Shown piece after piece: positions 10,555 through 19,950 of a DNA stretch of 39,283 bases. The first letter of the stretch is position 1, and each line of letters starts with the position of its first letter. The notes beneath the pieces are model-generated. The model made no database searches, was not told the DNA's origin, and was given only the letters and a program-made list of their open reading frames with translations. A program made the translations under genes and the position numbers. The stretch is from Actinomycetota bacterium (GTDB lineage: Bacteria; Actinomycetota; Acidimicrobiia; Acidimicrobiales; Acidimicrobiaceae). The DNA is taken from contig DAHVKW010000004.1 of assembly GCA_027320695.1 (NCBI GenBank), positions 1 through 39,283 of the forward strand, written 5' to 3'.

Positions 10555-11438
10555 GTATTTTTGTTGATAGCGATACAAAAGTTATAGTTCAAGGACTCAC
10601 CGGGGGCCAAGGAAGATTCCATGGCCTGAGGAACCGCGATTACGGCACAAAGGTTGTGGGCGGCGTTACTCCTGGCAAGGGCGGAACTGATGTCGAAGGA
10701 ATTCCAATCTTCGAATCCGTGGAAGAGGCTGTGGCGGCTACCGGGGCCACCGCTTCCTTCGTTGTAGTTCCTCCAAGATTTGCTGCTGAAGCAGTCCTCG
10801 AGGCAGCAAGGGCTGGAGTTTCTTTTGTGGTTTGCATAACCGAGTTCATTCCAGCTCAGGACGAGGCAAGAATGTACAACTCTCTGCGCAGGGATTATCC
10901 GGGAACGCGACTTCTTGGCCCAAACTGCCCTGGCGTGATTTCGCCGGGACAGTGCAATATCGGCATCACCTCTGGCGATATCGCACTGGCCGGTGGTCCC
11001 GTGGGAATCGTCTCCCGTTCTGGAACGCTAACTTACCAGGCGCTTTATGATCTGAGCCAGAAGGGAGTTGGACAGACGACATGCGTTGGCATTGGCGGCG
11101 ACCCCGTACCGGGGACTAACTTCATCGACTGCTTGGCAGCCTTCGAGGCCGATCCTGACACAAAGGCGGTCATTATGATCGGCGAAATTGGGGGAAGCGA
11201 AGAAGAGCGCGCGGCTGAATTCATAAGAGAACACATGACCAAGCCGGTCGTTGCTTACATCGCCGGAGTCACTGCTCCCGCAGGAAAAAAGATGGGTCAC
11301 GCCGGGGCTATCATCTCTGGGTCCCAGGGTACTGCTCAGGCTAAGATGAAGGCTTTGGAAGAAGCTGGAGTCACTGTGGCAAAGAATCCTACCCAAGCTG
11401 CTGAGTTGATGGTAGAGATAGTCTCAAAGCTGAAATAG
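10551..11438 (+). CDS. sucD: Succinate-CoA ligase alpha subunit
   Basis: A 295-residue alpha subunit. It has the N-terminal CoA-binding fold ([14 protein letters not shown]) and the phosphorylated active-site histidine at residue 250 in [24 protein letters not shown] and [12 protein letters not shown] are standard family segments. It starts at GTG 10551, overlapping sucC by four bases. Downstream there are 127 bp before purN. This carries no clear terminator, so the purine genes may be on the same transcript or have their own promoter there. Confidence 0.97.
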   Translation: MSIFVDSDTKVIVQGLTGGQGRFHGLRNRDYGTKVVGGVTPGKGGTDVEGIPIFESVEEAVAATGATASFVVVPPRFAAEAVLEAARAGVSFVVCITEFIPAQDEARMYNSLRRDYPGTRLLGPNCPGVISPGQCNIGITSGDIALAGGPVGIVSRSGTLTYQALYDLSQKGVGQTTCVGIGGDPVPGTNFIDCLAAFEADPDTKAVIMIGEIGGSEEERAAEFIREHMTKPVVAYIAGVTAPAGKKMGHAGAIISGSQGTAQAKMKALEEAGVTVAKNPTQAAELMVEIVSKLK

Positions 11439-11565
11439 TGGCCGCTTCGCTGCCTGGAGATCTTTGGCCGCCACGGTGGAGCCGCACAAAGTTCCCCAAC
11501 AATCTGGCGTTAATATTGCCCGGTTTCCAACAGATGCGGGCTGAAGATCCAGGTAGCCTTTAGCC

Positions 11566-12219
11566 GTGAGAATCGGGGTATTGGCATCAGGAAGCGGCAC
11601 GATTCTTGAGGCAATTCTAGAAAATAAAGTACGTCCAGCACTTGTCGTTACGGACAGGCCGTGTAGAGCTATCGAAGTCGCCGAAGCTGCGGGTATTCCT
11701 AGTTTGGAGATTTCCCGTTCCAGTTACAGGCAAGACTTCGATCGCGAGGACTACAGTCGACGCCTAGCGTCTGTGCTTGAAGATCATGGCATTGAGCTGG
11801 TGGTCATGGCTGGCTATGGGACCATCCTTGGCGCTGCTATGCACGACCGGTTCGGCGGCAGGATCTTGAATACTCATCCGTCCCTTCTCCCGTCTTTCCC
11901 TGGGTGGCATGCGGTTGAATCGGCACTATCTTTTGGCGTAAAAGTCACAGGTTGCACGGTTCACGTGGCTACCTTGGAAGTCGATGCCGGTCCTATTCTT
12001 GCCCAGGAGGCGGTAAAGATTCTGCCCGGGGATGACAGGGAGCTGTTGCATGAGAGAATCAAAGAGATAGAGCGGATTTTATATCCGGCGACGATCAAGG
12101 CGTATTCCAATTATTTGGCTGGCGGGATGACGGAACCGTTTGATCTGGGTATGAAAGTAGTAAAAAATGACCAAGGCGAACTGGTGCTTAAAAGATATGA
12201 GGATTGTGAGGGGTTTTGA
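11566..12219 (+). CDS. purN: Phosphoribosylglycinamide formyltransferase PurN
   Basis: A 217-residue GAR transformylase, which transfers the formyl group of 10-formyl-THF to GAR, the third step of purine synthesis. Visible signatures are the N-terminal VLASGSGT phosphate loop, the catalytic Asn and His in ILNTHPSLLPSFPG, and the catalytic Asp in VDAGPILAQ. Length is normal. The start is GTG 11566; no strong Shine-Dalgarno is present, and the open frame cannot usefully be extended. The stop overlaps the purH ATG by one base (TGATG). In M. tuberculosis purN and purH also follow sucCD (Rv0951-Rv0957). Confidence 0.94.
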   Translation: MRIGVLASGSGTILEAILENKVRPALVVTDRPCRAIEVAEAAGIPSLEISRSSYRQDFDREDYSRRLASVLEDHGIELVVMAGYGTILGAAMHDRFGGRILNTHPSLLPSFPGWHAVESALSFGVKVTGCTVHVATLEVDAGPILAQEAVKILPGDDRELLHERIKEIERILYPATIKAYSNYLAGGMTEPFDLGMKVVKNDQGELVLKRYEDCEGF

Positions 12220-13724
12220 TGAGAGCGCTTATCTCGGTCTACGATAAAGAGGGCCTCATTGAGTTTGTAAGCGGACTCTTGGATCTCGGATTTGAGCTTG
12301 TGGCGAGCGGTGGGACCTCCGCGCTGCTCAGAGATAGCGGTATTGCGCACAGCAGCGTTGAAGAGGTGACCGGAGCTGCTGAGATGCTTGATGGCAGAGT
12401 CAAGACCTTGCACCCCAGTATCCATGGCGCGATCTTGGCTGATTTAGACAAAGAGAGTCACCGCGAGGATCTTGAAAAGCGGTCAATCGTTCCTTTTGAC
12501 CTAGTGGTATGCAATCTCTATCCATTTTTCGAGAGTCCGGGAATTGAAACTATCGACGTGGGGGGACCCACAATGATTCGCGCCGCGGCGAAAAACCATT
12601 CCCATGTTGCCGTTATCGTGGACCCATCAGACTATTCAAGCATTCTGCGCCAACTAAACGAGGCTGGCACAATTTCAGCCGAAAGCAAGAAGGCTCTGGC
12701 TCTCAAGGCGTTCGAACTCACCTCCAGGTATGACACCGCGATCTCCAACTGGCTTGCGGCTAGCGGCACGGTTGAAACTCTGCCGGCGAGAATGACTCTC
12801 ACCCTGGAGCGTGCGTCGATTTTGAGATACGGGGAGAATCCCCACCAGATCGGAGCGCTATACCGCCGTCCTGGTATCGAAAGTTGGTGGGACGGAGCTC
12901 AGCTGCTATCCGGGATGGAGTTGTCCTATCTGAATATTTTTGACACTGATGCTGCTTGGAGGTTTCTGCACGAGTTTGCAGGGGAGCCTGCCACCGCCAT
13001 TATCAAGCACGCTAATCCCTGCGGATTCGCGATCGGGAGATCGATCGAAGAGGCGTATGAAAAAGCTTTCGAGAGCGATCCAATTTCCGCGTTTGGCGGA
13101 ATTGTGGCGATCAATAGGAACGTTGACATGGCGCTTGCAAAAAAGATTTTGGGCAATCCCAAGGCCGATGTGATTATTGCTCCGGCGTTTGATGAAGATG
13201 CGCTCCAGCTGATGTCAACGAAACGGAAAAATACAAGGCTCATTTCGGCGCCTGCCCCCGAACGCAATGAGATCGAGATACGGACAATCGGTTCGGCGTT
13301 TCTGGTTCAGAATAGGGATACGTTCAATGTAGCGCCGGAGAATTTCAAAACAGTTTCGAAGGCCAAGCTCCTAGCAAGCCAGCTCGCCGATGTCGAGATT
13401 GCCTGGAAGCTTTGCGCCAGAACCAGTTCAAATGCGATTGTGATCGTAAAGGATAAGATGGCCATCGGAATCGGTGCGGGCCAACAGAATAGGCTCGACT
13501 CGGCGCGAATAGCAGTTGAAAAGGCTGGCGACAGAATTACAGGATCCATAGCTGCATCAGATGCATTTTTTCCATTTCGGGATGGTTTGGACGTCTTGAC
13601 GAATTCTGGCGTAGGGGTAGTGATCTCACCTGGCGGTTCGATCCGTGATCAAGAGGTCATATTTGCCGCCGACGAGGCAGGCGCGGTACTTATCTTCACT
13701 GGGGAAAGGCACTTTAGGCACTGA
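12219..13724 (+). CDS. purH: Bifunctional AICAR formyltransferase / IMP cyclohydrolase PurH
   Basis: A 501-residue enzyme for the last two steps of IMP synthesis. The N-terminal cyclohydrolase domain is shown by ALISVYDKEGL, ASGGTSALLRDSG, DGRVKTLHPSIHG and CNLYPF. The C-terminal AICAR transformylase domain contains the Lys-His pair in IIKHANPCGFAIG and the DPISAFGGIVAIN segment. It ends with GGSIRDQEVIFAADEAG and the family-typical RHFRH tail. The start is ATG 12219, overlapping the purN stop; an upstream in-frame TTG adds one residue. folD follows after two bases, indicating an operon in which folate-linked enzymes are made together. Confidence 0.97.
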   Translation: MRALISVYDKEGLIEFVSGLLDLGFELVASGGTSALLRDSGIAHSSVEEVTGAAEMLDGRVKTLHPSIHGAILADLDKESHREDLEKRSIVPFDLVVCNLYPFFESPGIETIDVGGPTMIRAAAKNHSHVAVIVDPSDYSSILRQLNEAGTISAESKKALALKAFELTSRYDTAISNWLAASGTVETLPARMTLTLERASILRYGENPHQIGALYRRPGIESWWDGAQLLSGMELSYLNIFDTDAAWRFLHEFAGEPATAIIKHANPCGFAIGRSIEEAYEKAFESDPISAFGGIVAINRNVDMALAKKILGNPKADVIIAPAFDEDALQLMSTKRKNTRLISAPAPERNEIEIRTIGSAFLVQNRDTFNVAPENFKTVSKAKLLASQLADVEIAWKLCARTSSNAIVIVKDKMAIGIGAGQQNRLDSARIAVEKAGDRITGSIAASDAFFPFRDGLDVLTNSGVGVVISPGGSIRDQEVIFAADEAGAVLIFTGERHFRH

Positions 13725-13726
13725 CA

Positions 13727-14593
13727 ATGGTAGCGCAGCTTCTAGACGGGCAGAAAGTTGCCGAAGAGATTAAGGCCCGTTTGGCAACCCGGGTTCAAAA
13801 TCTAATTTCTCAAGGAAAGGTGCCCGGACTCGGCACCATACTGGTGGGCGAGGATGCTTCGTCGGCGCGGTATGTGGCGATGAAGCACAAGGATTGCGGG
13901 GAGATCGGTATTGCCTCGTTTCACCGGCACCTTTCTGGTGACGTGAGCCGCGATGAGCTGAACCGGGCAATAGATGAATTTAACGCTAACCCAGACGTGG
14001 ACGCGTATCTAATTCAGTTGCCGCTGCCGGGCCACCTCGACGAGGTTGCTTCGCTGATGAGGGTCGACCCCGATAAAGACGTCGATGGGCTTCATCCCGT
14101 CAACCTTGGCAAGCTGGTCATGGGGGCCAACGGTCCGCTGCCATGCACCCCTAATGGAATTCTGGAATTGCTGAACTTCTACGGGGTCGATACCGAGAAG
14201 TCCCAAGTGGTGATAGTGGGGCGGGGCTTGACCATAGGGCGTCCTCTTTCCCTCCTTCTGACTCTCAAAAGGCCCAGATGCAATGCCACTGTCACTGTCG
14301 TGCATACCGGCACAAAGGACATCTCAGTTTTCACCAAGAAAGCTGACATTGTTATCGCCGCAGCCGGACAGGCTCACCTGATCAAAGGCTCGATGATTCG
14401 CCCCGGAGCCGCGGTGGTCGGCGCCGGTACCACCTTCCTCGACGGAAAGCTCCTCTCAGATCTAGATGATGATGTTTCCGCTGTGGCCGGCTGGGTTACG
14501 CCCCGGATAGGTGGAGTGGGTCCAATGACCAGAGCGATGCTGCTAGAAAACGCGGTGCTTGCCGCGGAGAGACATAATGGCCAAGATCGCTGA
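13727..14593 (+). CDS. folD: Methylenetetrahydrofolate dehydrogenase/cyclohydrolase FolD
   Basis: A 288-residue bifunctional enzyme that interconverts 5,10-methylene-THF and 10-formyl-THF with NADP. Active-site features are present: Tyr and Lys in YVAMKHKDCGEIGI, QLPLPGHLD, DGLHPVNLGKL, PCTPNGILELL and the dinucleotide motif VIVGRGLTIGRPLSLLL. The usual GRSxxVG reads GRGLTIG here, a Ser-to-Gly change next to the cofactor phosphate. It makes the 10-formyl-THF used by the two genes just upstream. The 3' end overlaps the metF start by 17 bp, so these genes are tightly coupled. Confidence 0.96.
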   Translation: MVAQLLDGQKVAEEIKARLATRVQNLISQGKVPGLGTILVGEDASSARYVAMKHKDCGEIGIASFHRHLSGDVSRDELNRAIDEFNANPDVDAYLIQLPLPGHLDEVASLMRVDPDKDVDGLHPVNLGKLVMGANGPLPCTPNGILELLNFYGVDTEKSQVVIVGRGLTIGRPLSLLLTLKRPRCNATVTVVHTGTKDISVFTKKADIVIAAAGQAHLIKGSMIRPGAAVVGAGTTFLDGKLLSDLDDDVSAVAGWVTPRIGGVGPMTRAMLLENAVLAAERHNGQDR

Positions 14594-15443
14594 GGTAGTC
14601 GCGAAGTCGGTCAAGCCAACATTTTCCATTGAGCTGTGGCCACCGCGGTCGCCAGCTGCCGAGGCAAAGCTTGAGCAAGCACTGCCGATTTTGGCGGCGT
14701 TGCATCCGACGTTCACATCGATTACTTACGGAGCGGGCGGGTCGACCCGCGAAAAGACCCACGATCTTGTATTGAGAATCAAGAGGGAGACTCCAATAGA
14801 GCCGATGGCTCACGTTACAACGGCGGCGCATAGCAAGAGTGAGCTTGTATCCATTCTTGAGCGCTATCTCGCGGCGGGAGTAGAAAACATATTGGCTCTA
14901 AGGGGCGACCCGCCGCTTAGCGGCGATTTGGAACTCCCTCCCGGTGAACTCATATATGCAATCGACTTGGTCAAGCTGGCGCGCTCCTTGGGCGACTTTT
15001 CGATCACAGTTGCAGCGCACCCGCAGGGCCACCCGGATTCCCCAAATCTCAAAGTGGACCGTTTCAGGCTCGCCAGGAAGTTGGAGCTTGCCGACATGGC
15101 TATAACCCAGTTCTTCTTTGTGGCTGACGACTATTTCAGGCTTGTGGACGATCTCGACAAGCTTGGGGTATCCAAGCCGGTTCTTCCTGGCGTCATGGCG
15201 CCCACGTCTTTGAAAACCCTGGAGAGAATGGCGGAGTTGTCTGGCGCAAAGATTCCGGACAGGGTGAGACAGCTTCTCTACGGCGCCGGCAATGATGCCA
15301 ATGCGATCAAGTCGATCGGCGTTGGAATTGCAACTGAGCTCTCCGAGGAGCTCTTGAAACGCGGCGCTCCTGGAATTCATGTTTACACAATGAACGAAGC
15401 TGGCACCACAGTTGAGATATGCAAGCGTTTGGGCCTAGGTTAG
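14577..15443 (+). CDS. metF: Methylenetetrahydrofolate reductase
   Basis: A 288-residue single-domain MTHFR of bacterial MetF type, a TIM-barrel flavoenzyme that reduces 5,10-methylene-THF to 5-methyl-THF for methionine synthesis. Visible features are the N-terminal FSIELWPPRS (active-site Glu), YGAGGSTREKT, MAHVTTAAHS, ILALRGDPP (FAD and folate contacts), AHPQGHPDS and ITQFFF. The start is ATG 14577, preceded by GGAGAG; the longer frame from TTG 14559 would add six residues. It overlaps folD by 17 bp and ends the purN-purH-folD-metF cluster. No terminator is evident before the icd promoter region. Confidence 0.94.
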   Translation: MAKIAEVVAKSVKPTFSIELWPPRSPAAEAKLEQALPILAALHPTFTSITYGAGGSTREKTHDLVLRIKRETPIEPMAHVTTAAHSKSELVSILERYLAAGVENILALRGDPPLSGDLELPPGELIYAIDLVKLARSLGDFSITVAAHPQGHPDSPNLKVDRFRLARKLELADMAITQFFFVADDYFRLVDDLDKLGVSKPVLPGVMAPTSLKTLERMAELSGAKIPDRVRQLLYGAGNDANAIKSIGVGIATELSEELLKRGAPGIHVYTMNEAGTTVEICKRLGLG

Positions 15444-15502
15444 AGAAATGGCTGTAAATTGGTTGGGTCCACTTGTATATAACTTGTAATAAATATCATT
15501 TA

Positions 15503-15516
15503 GACAGTTGACTGTC
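15503..15516. promoter_or_regulatory. Palindrome upstream of icd
   Basis: GACAGT-TG-ACTGTC is a perfect inverted repeat ending 20 bp before the icd ATG. It sits in an AT-rich 93-bp gap with TATAAC- and TAATAA-like elements just upstream. The position fits a repressor site in or just after the promoter, but no binding protein can be named. Confidence 0.35.
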
Positions 15517-15536
15517 AAAGGGGTACTATCAAGGCT

Positions 15537-16733
15537 ATGGCTGAAAAAATTACTATGTCGAGCTCGGGCTCGCTCAATGTTCCAGATGAACCGATAATCC
15601 CTTTTATTGAAGGTGACGGAACCGGTGTTGATATATGGCCGGCGGCGCAGCTTGTTATGGATGCCGCGGCCAAGAAATATAATAAGAAAATTGCGTGGAA
15701 AGAGGTTCTTGCTGGTGAGAAGGCGTTCAACGAGACTGGCAGCTGGTTGCCTGATGAGACCGTCGAAGCTTTCAAAAGCCACCTGATTGGCATCAAAGGT
15801 CCGCTGACCACTCCGATTGGAGGAGGCATACGTTCACTGAATGTTGCCCTGAGGCAACTGTTAGATCTTTACGTTTGCTTGCGCCCGGTACGTTGGTTCC
15901 AAGGTGTTCCCTCGCCTGTGCTTCATCCTGAAAAAGTTGACATGGTTATTTTCAGGGAGAACACGGAGGACGTTTACTCAGGTCTTGAGCTTGAGGCCAA
16001 TTCAGAAAACGCCAACAACCTTATTGAATATCTTCGAAACTCCTTCGGATGGAATATCAGAGACGCATCGGGCATTGGCGTAAAACCTGTATCTGAAGTG
16101 GGATCCAAGCGCCTGATCAGGGCTGCCATCGAGTACGCGCTTTACCACAACCGCAAGAGCGTAACTCTAGTCCACAAGGGAAACATTATGAAGTTTACTG
16201 AGGGCGCCTTTAGGAACTGGGGATACGAGCTCGTTCGCGAGGAGTTTGCCGATGTTGCTGTCGGATGGGACGACTGCGGCGGAAATCCAGGAGGCAAGCT
16301 TCTGGTCAAGGATTCAATTGCCGACATTACTCTGCAGCAGGTGCTGACGCGTCCGGACGAATTTGATGTCATCGCAACCTTGAATCTGAACGGAGACTAT
16401 CTGTCCGATGCGCTTGCTGCCCAGGTTGGCGGGATTGGGATCGCTCCTGGTGGGAATATCAATTATGTCACAGGGCATGGAATCTTTGAAGCGACCCATG
16501 GCACTGCTCCCAAGTATGCCGGTCAGGACAAGGTGAATCCGGGATCGGTAATTCTCTCCGGCGTCATGATGTTTGAACACCTTGGCTGGAAAGAGGCTGC
16601 AAGCGATATTGTCAAGGCAATTGAAGCCACCATCGCGGACAAAGTTGTCACCTACGATTTTGCGCGGTTGATGCAGGGTGCTACTGAAGTAAAGTGTTCT
16701 GAGTTTGCCTCAGCGATAGTGGATCGCTTGTAA
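15537..16733 (+). CDS. icd: Isocitrate dehydrogenase (NADP-dependent)
   Basis: A 398-residue homodimeric-type isocitrate dehydrogenase, like E. coli Icd (416). It converts isocitrate to 2-oxoglutarate and CO2 with NADPH. The substrate-binding Ser and Arg are in [13 protein letters not shown] (Ser100, the equivalent of the regulatory Ser113). [10 protein letters not shown] and [12 protein letters not shown] carry catalytic residues. NADP specificity is supported by Lys326-Tyr327 in [10 protein letters not shown], a Val in DKVNPGS, and the C-terminal VTYDFARLM Tyr/Arg pair. Its product 2-oxoglutarate is the signal read by the PII proteins encoded nearby. The start is ATG 15537 with CAAGG just upstream; a second ATG 18 bp in is possible. 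Confidence 0.96.
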   Translation: MAEKITMSSSGSLNVPDEPIIPFIEGDGTGVDIWPAAQLVMDAAAKKYNKKIAWKEVLAGEKAFNETGSWLPDETVEAFKSHLIGIKGPLTTPIGGGIRSLNVALRQLLDLYVCLRPVRWFQGVPSPVLHPEKVDMVIFRENTEDVYSGLELEANSENANNLIEYLRNSFGWNIRDASGIGVKPVSEVGSKRLIRAAIEYALYHNRKSVTLVHKGNIMKFTEGAFRNWGYELVREEFADVAVGWDDCGGNPGGKLLVKDSIADITLQQVLTRPDEFDVIATLNLNGDYLSDALAAQVGGIGIAPGGNINYVTGHGIFEATHGTAPKYAGQDKVNPGSVILSGVMMFEHLGWKEAASDIVKAIEATIADKVVTYDFARLMQGATEVKCSEFASAIVDRL

Positions 16734-16830
16734 GAAGCCAGTTGGTATCCGGTGACCGTGACTTCGGCGGGCGATGGAAGGTGAGTTTCTGAGCCCAATG
16801 GGTCATGGTGTTATCTGAATTGGAGTTGTA

Positions 16831-17826
16831 ATGTCAAAAATGAAAAAAGATCCTATTCATGTTGCAGTAACTGGTGCAGCTGGTCAGATTAGTTATTCGT
16901 TACTTTTTCGAATTGCTTCGGGAGCCATGCTAGGCGAAGATCAGCCGGTGGTTTTGAAGCTGATAGAGATCGAGCCGGCAATGAAGGCGCTGGAAGGCGT
17001 CGCTATGGAGCTGGACGATTGCGCATTTCCGCTTTTGTCCGACATTGTCTTGACCACCGATCTGAATGTGGGCTTTGACAGTACCTCATGGGCGCTCCTT
17101 GTCGGAGCCATGCCTCGCAAAGCAGGTATGGAACGAGGCGACCTGCTCTCGGTCAATGGCGGAATTTTTGGTCCCCAAGGACGAGCCATTCAAGAGAACG
17201 CCAACTCTGACATCAGAGTACTTGTGGTTGGCAATCCGTGTAACACCAACTGTCTTATTGCGCGATCGAGCGCCAGAGACGTTCCCCCGGAGCGCTTTTT
17301 TGCCATGACGAGACTCGATCAAAACCGGTCAAAGACGCAGCTGGCCAAAAAAGCTGGAGCATCGGTCGACGATGTCAGCAATATGGCAATCTGGGGAAAC
17401 CATTCAGCTACGCAGTTCCCTGACTTCGCCAATGCCCGAATCTACGGAGTTCCCGTCCCAGAGGTGATTTCGGACCACGATTGGTTGCATGGAGGATTCA
17501 TTAGCACTGTTCAAAAGCGTGGTGCCGCCGTTATCGATGCCAGAGGTGCCTCTTCCGCTGCATCCGCGGCAAATGCGGCTATTGATTCTGTAAAAAGCGT
17601 GGTAAATCCGACTCCGAAGGGAGATTGGGTTTCATTAGCGGTCGTATCCAAAGGTGAATACGGAATTCCCGAGGGACTTCAATTTGGATTCCCTGTCGTC
17701 TCGACCGGAGATTCGTGGAGCGTGGTCGAAGGACTTCATCATGACGAGTTTGCTTCCGAGAAAATAAAGGCCACTACGGCTGAACTGGTTGCGGAGCGGT
17801 CTGAGGTCGAATCGCTGCTGGGCTAG
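16831..17826 (+). CDS. mdh: Malate dehydrogenase
   Basis: A 331-residue NAD malate dehydrogenase of the cytosolic/Thermus type, oxidising malate to oxaloacetate. It has the Rossmann start [19 protein letters not shown] (third Gly of GxxGxxG replaced by Ser). [18 protein letters not shown], the substrate Arg in MTRLDQNR and the catalytic His in [11 protein letters not shown] are present. The start is ATG 16831 with TTGGAG upstream. It lies 97 bp after icd. A 9-bp inverted repeat (GCTGCTGGG/CCCAGCAGC, 17814-17843) spans the stop codon and may slow or end transcription, but it has no T-run. Confidence 0.96.
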   Translation: MSKMKKDPIHVAVTGAAGQISYSLLFRIASGAMLGEDQPVVLKLIEIEPAMKALEGVAMELDDCAFPLLSDIVLTTDLNVGFDSTSWALLVGAMPRKAGMERGDLLSVNGGIFGPQGRAIQENANSDIRVLVVGNPCNTNCLIARSSARDVPPERFFAMTRLDQNRSKTQLAKKAGASVDDVSNMAIWGNHSATQFPDFANARIYGVPVPEVISDHDWLHGGFISTVQKRGAAVIDARGASSAASAANAAIDSVKSVVNPTPKGDWVSLAVVSKGEYGIPEGLQFGFPVVSTGDSWSVVEGLHHDEFASEKIKATTAELVAERSEVESLLG

Positions 17827-17938
17827 CGAGCTTTCCCAGCAGCTGCAGACTGGCCTCAGATGCCTGGGGGGAGGGTCGTTCGAGTTCCGAGCTTAATTTG
17901 GTCGGGCGGAAAACGGCCCTTTGGCATGTCCGTTACTG

Positions 17939-17981
17939 ATTCTGGCTTGTCACGCCGCCGCAGGTTCGGCTAAGCCAGAAT
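17939..17981. terminator. Possible weak bidirectional terminator hairpin between mdh and the SCP2 gene
   Basis: A perfect 10-bp inverted repeat, ATTCTGGCTT (17939-17948) and AAGCCAGAAT (17972-17981), lies where the two convergent genes meet and covers the SCP2 stop codon. The loop is 23 bases and no clear T-run follows on either strand, so termination strength is doubtful. Confidence 0.35.
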
Positions 17982-18341
17982 TGTACTCAGTGATTTGGCG
18001 AGACGCGAAAGAACATCGGCCGAATCGGCGAGGCTTCCGGCGTTGCCCTTGATCTTTATGCCGCCGTTTTCGATAACTTCGGCAACGGATTTCGTTCCCT
18101 GATTGATCTCGACCGCCAGCTGTCGGTCGATAACTATGCCAACTCTTGAGCCTGAAGTGGATCCCGGTTCAAGTCTCGCACCGTCGTCGTCAATAACGAG
18201 AGAAAAATAGCTGCTGCCAGTGTCTGACTTGAGTTCTACGGCAACTTCAAGCTTGGTAGCTTCACCTGGAGGGTTTTGAAGCCGCGCCAGAGTCGCATTG
18301 CTCGCGTCGATCCATTTTTGCGTTCCAATATCTTCAAGCAT
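17970..18341 (-). CDS. SCP2 sterol-binding-fold protein
   Basis: A small protein of about 123 residues with an SCP2-like fold. It has the pattern LEVAVELKSDTGSSYFSLVID, then DGARLEPGSTSGSRVGIVIDRQLAVEI and the C-terminal IENGGIKIKGNAGSLADSADVLSRL. The last segment matches the 'G.I.i.Gd...l..l' ending of SCP2 domains. These domains bind lipids or other hydrophobic molecules; the ligand is not known. The start is ATG 18341, with an AGGAT ribosome site; an in-frame extension to 18395 adds 18 residues rich in Ser/Arg that look non-coding. It stands alone, convergent with mdh and divergent from the AAA ATPase gene. Confidence 0.75.
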   Translation of the reverse strand: MLEDIGTQKWIDASNATLARLQNPPGEATKLEVAVELKSDTGSSYFSLVIDDDGARLEPGSTSGSRVGIVIDRQLAVEINQGTKSVAEVIENGGIKIKGNAGSLADSADVLSRLAKSLSTILA

Positions 18342-18547
18342 CTTATGAGATCCTAAATGTGATCTCGACGCATTCGACCTTTTCTGAACCGGCAAACCAT
18401 CCGTCGTGGGGCGAAATTCTTCATCGGTTTCCCAGCCTGGTAATTAGAAGTCGTGAGCTGGATGTGAACTAAATTCTCCTCCATCGCCGCGCTATAGTCC
18501 CCGATGAGCTTCGATCAATAAGGGTCAGGGCGGCGTAATATGAGTTG

Positions 18548-19945
18548 ATGGACAAGAAAGCTAAAACTCTACGGGACCTAAAGGAAAGCGGTTACCTCAC
18601 CAAACCGGTAAAACAGGAAATTCGAGATAATGCTCTTGCGCGCATAAAAAGCGGAGTCCCCCTTATAGAGGGCATCAGCGGCTATGAAGATACTGTGCTT
18701 CCATCTTTGGAAGTGGCCCTGATTTCCGGGCACGACATAATTCTTCTCGGTGAAAGGGGACAGGCAAAGACTAGGATTATTCGAGGTCTCACTTCGCTGC
18801 TGGATGAGTGGACCCCGATTGTGGCGGGTGCGGAATTGAACGACGATCCGCTAAAGCCGACTTCGCGATATGCCAAGGAAAAGGTTGGCGAGATGGGGGA
18901 TGAGACTCCTATCGAATGGATTCACAGGGCGCAACGGTATTCGGAGAAACTTGCGACTCCAGACACTTCGATGTCCGACCTGATTGGCGAGGTTGATCCC
19001 ATCAAGGTTGCCGAGGGACGCTATCTCTCTGATGAATACACCCTTCACTACGGGTTGGTGCCACGCACAAATCGTGGCATTTTTGCCATAAATGAGCTTC
19101 CAGATTTGGCGGAGAGAATTCAAGTAGGATTGCTCAATTTACTTGAAGAGCGCGACGTTCAAATAAGGGGTTACAAAATTCGCCTTGAGCTGGACCTCAT
19201 GTTCCTGGCGACCGCAAACCCCGAAGACTACACCAACAGAGGCCGGCTCATAACCCCGCTGAAGGATCGATTTGGAACCCAGCTTAGAACGCACTATCCG
19301 AAAAATCTGGAAATAGAAATGGCGATCATGAAGCAGGAAAGCTCTGCCCTGGCGGTTGGGGGCAAGGTGCACGTGCCCGAATTCATGTCGGAGCTGGTGG
19401 CGGATATTTCCCAGCAGGCCAGGAAGAACCCCTCGATAAATCAGCGCTCGGGCGTCTCAGTGCGGATGAGCGTGGCGAATTACGAGTCAATGATATCTTC
19501 CGCCACCAGAAGATCACTGATCCTAGGCGAGGAAGAAGTGGTTCCGCGGATTTCGGACCTTTGGGCGCTTGCGTCGTCGATGTCCGGCAAGATCGAGATT
19601 GACGCTTTTGAGCCGGACGCCGAAAAGGAGCTGATTCCAAGACTTTTGTCCAGCGCGGTGCTAAGGGCTTTTCGCCAACGTTACAGTGTAGACCAGCTCA
19701 GGGGCATCACAAGCTATTTTGATTCCCAGGAGACCGTGGAGCTTGGTCCGTCTGTCACTTCGGCAGAGTACGCCTCATTCGTTGAAAAGGTGCCAGGACT
19801 GTCCGATGCTTTGAGAAAGCTAGATGACAGTTCGCCGGGAGCGGTTGCATCTTCGGTGGAGCTAATCCTTGAAGGGCTTCACCTGTCCAAGAAGCTCAAC
19901 AAGCGGGAGCAGTCCGGAAGAGTTGGTTATTTTACTAAAGGCTGA
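18548..19945 (+). CDS. AAA+ ATPase, MoxR/magnesium-chelatase type
   Basis: A 465-residue AAA+ ATPase related to BchI/ChlI and MoxR/RavA. Walker A is GERGQAKT at about residues 68-75. The Walker B region reads GIFAINELPDL, so the usual Asp-Glu is Asn-Glu. Sensor 1 is in FLATANPEDYTNRGRL, followed by the arginine-bearing PLKDRFGTQ. The C-terminal lid includes a segment on the pattern NQRSGVSVRMSVANYE. Such ATPases act with a VWA-domain partner to insert metals or remodel protein complexes; the partner is the next gene, six bases on. In M. tuberculosis the equivalent pair (Rv0958-Rv0959) follows purNH. The target is unknown. The start is ATG 18548, with a TTG one codon earlier; the ribosome site is weak. 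Confidence 0.85.
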   Translation: MDKKAKTLRDLKESGYLTKPVKQEIRDNALARIKSGVPLIEGISGYEDTVLPSLEVALISGHDIILLGERGQAKTRIIRGLTSLLDEWTPIVAGAELNDDPLKPTSRYAKEKVGEMGDETPIEWIHRAQRYSEKLATPDTSMSDLIGEVDPIKVAEGRYLSDEYTLHYGLVPRTNRGIFAINELPDLAERIQVGLLNLLEERDVQIRGYKIRLELDLMFLATANPEDYTNRGRLITPLKDRFGTQLRTHYPKNLEIEMAIMKQESSALAVGGKVHVPEFMSELVADISQQARKNPSINQRSGVSVRMSVANYESMISSATRRSLILGEEEVVPRISDLWALASSMSGKIEIDAFEPDAEKELIPRLLSSAVLRAFRQRYSVDQLRGITSYFDSQETVELGPSVTSAEYASFVEKVPGLSDALRKLDDSSPGAVASSVELILEGLHLSKKLNKREQSGRVGYFTKG

Positions 19946-19950
19946 AATCG

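Noticed and set aside
9916-10578. 220-residue open frame on the minus strand opposite sucC
   Set aside because: It mirrors a well-identified gene, has no ribosome site and shows no family motif.
17814-17843. Inverted repeat across the mdh stop as a terminator
   Set aside because: It has a 9-bp stem but a 12-base loop and no T-run, so it is only noted with mdh.
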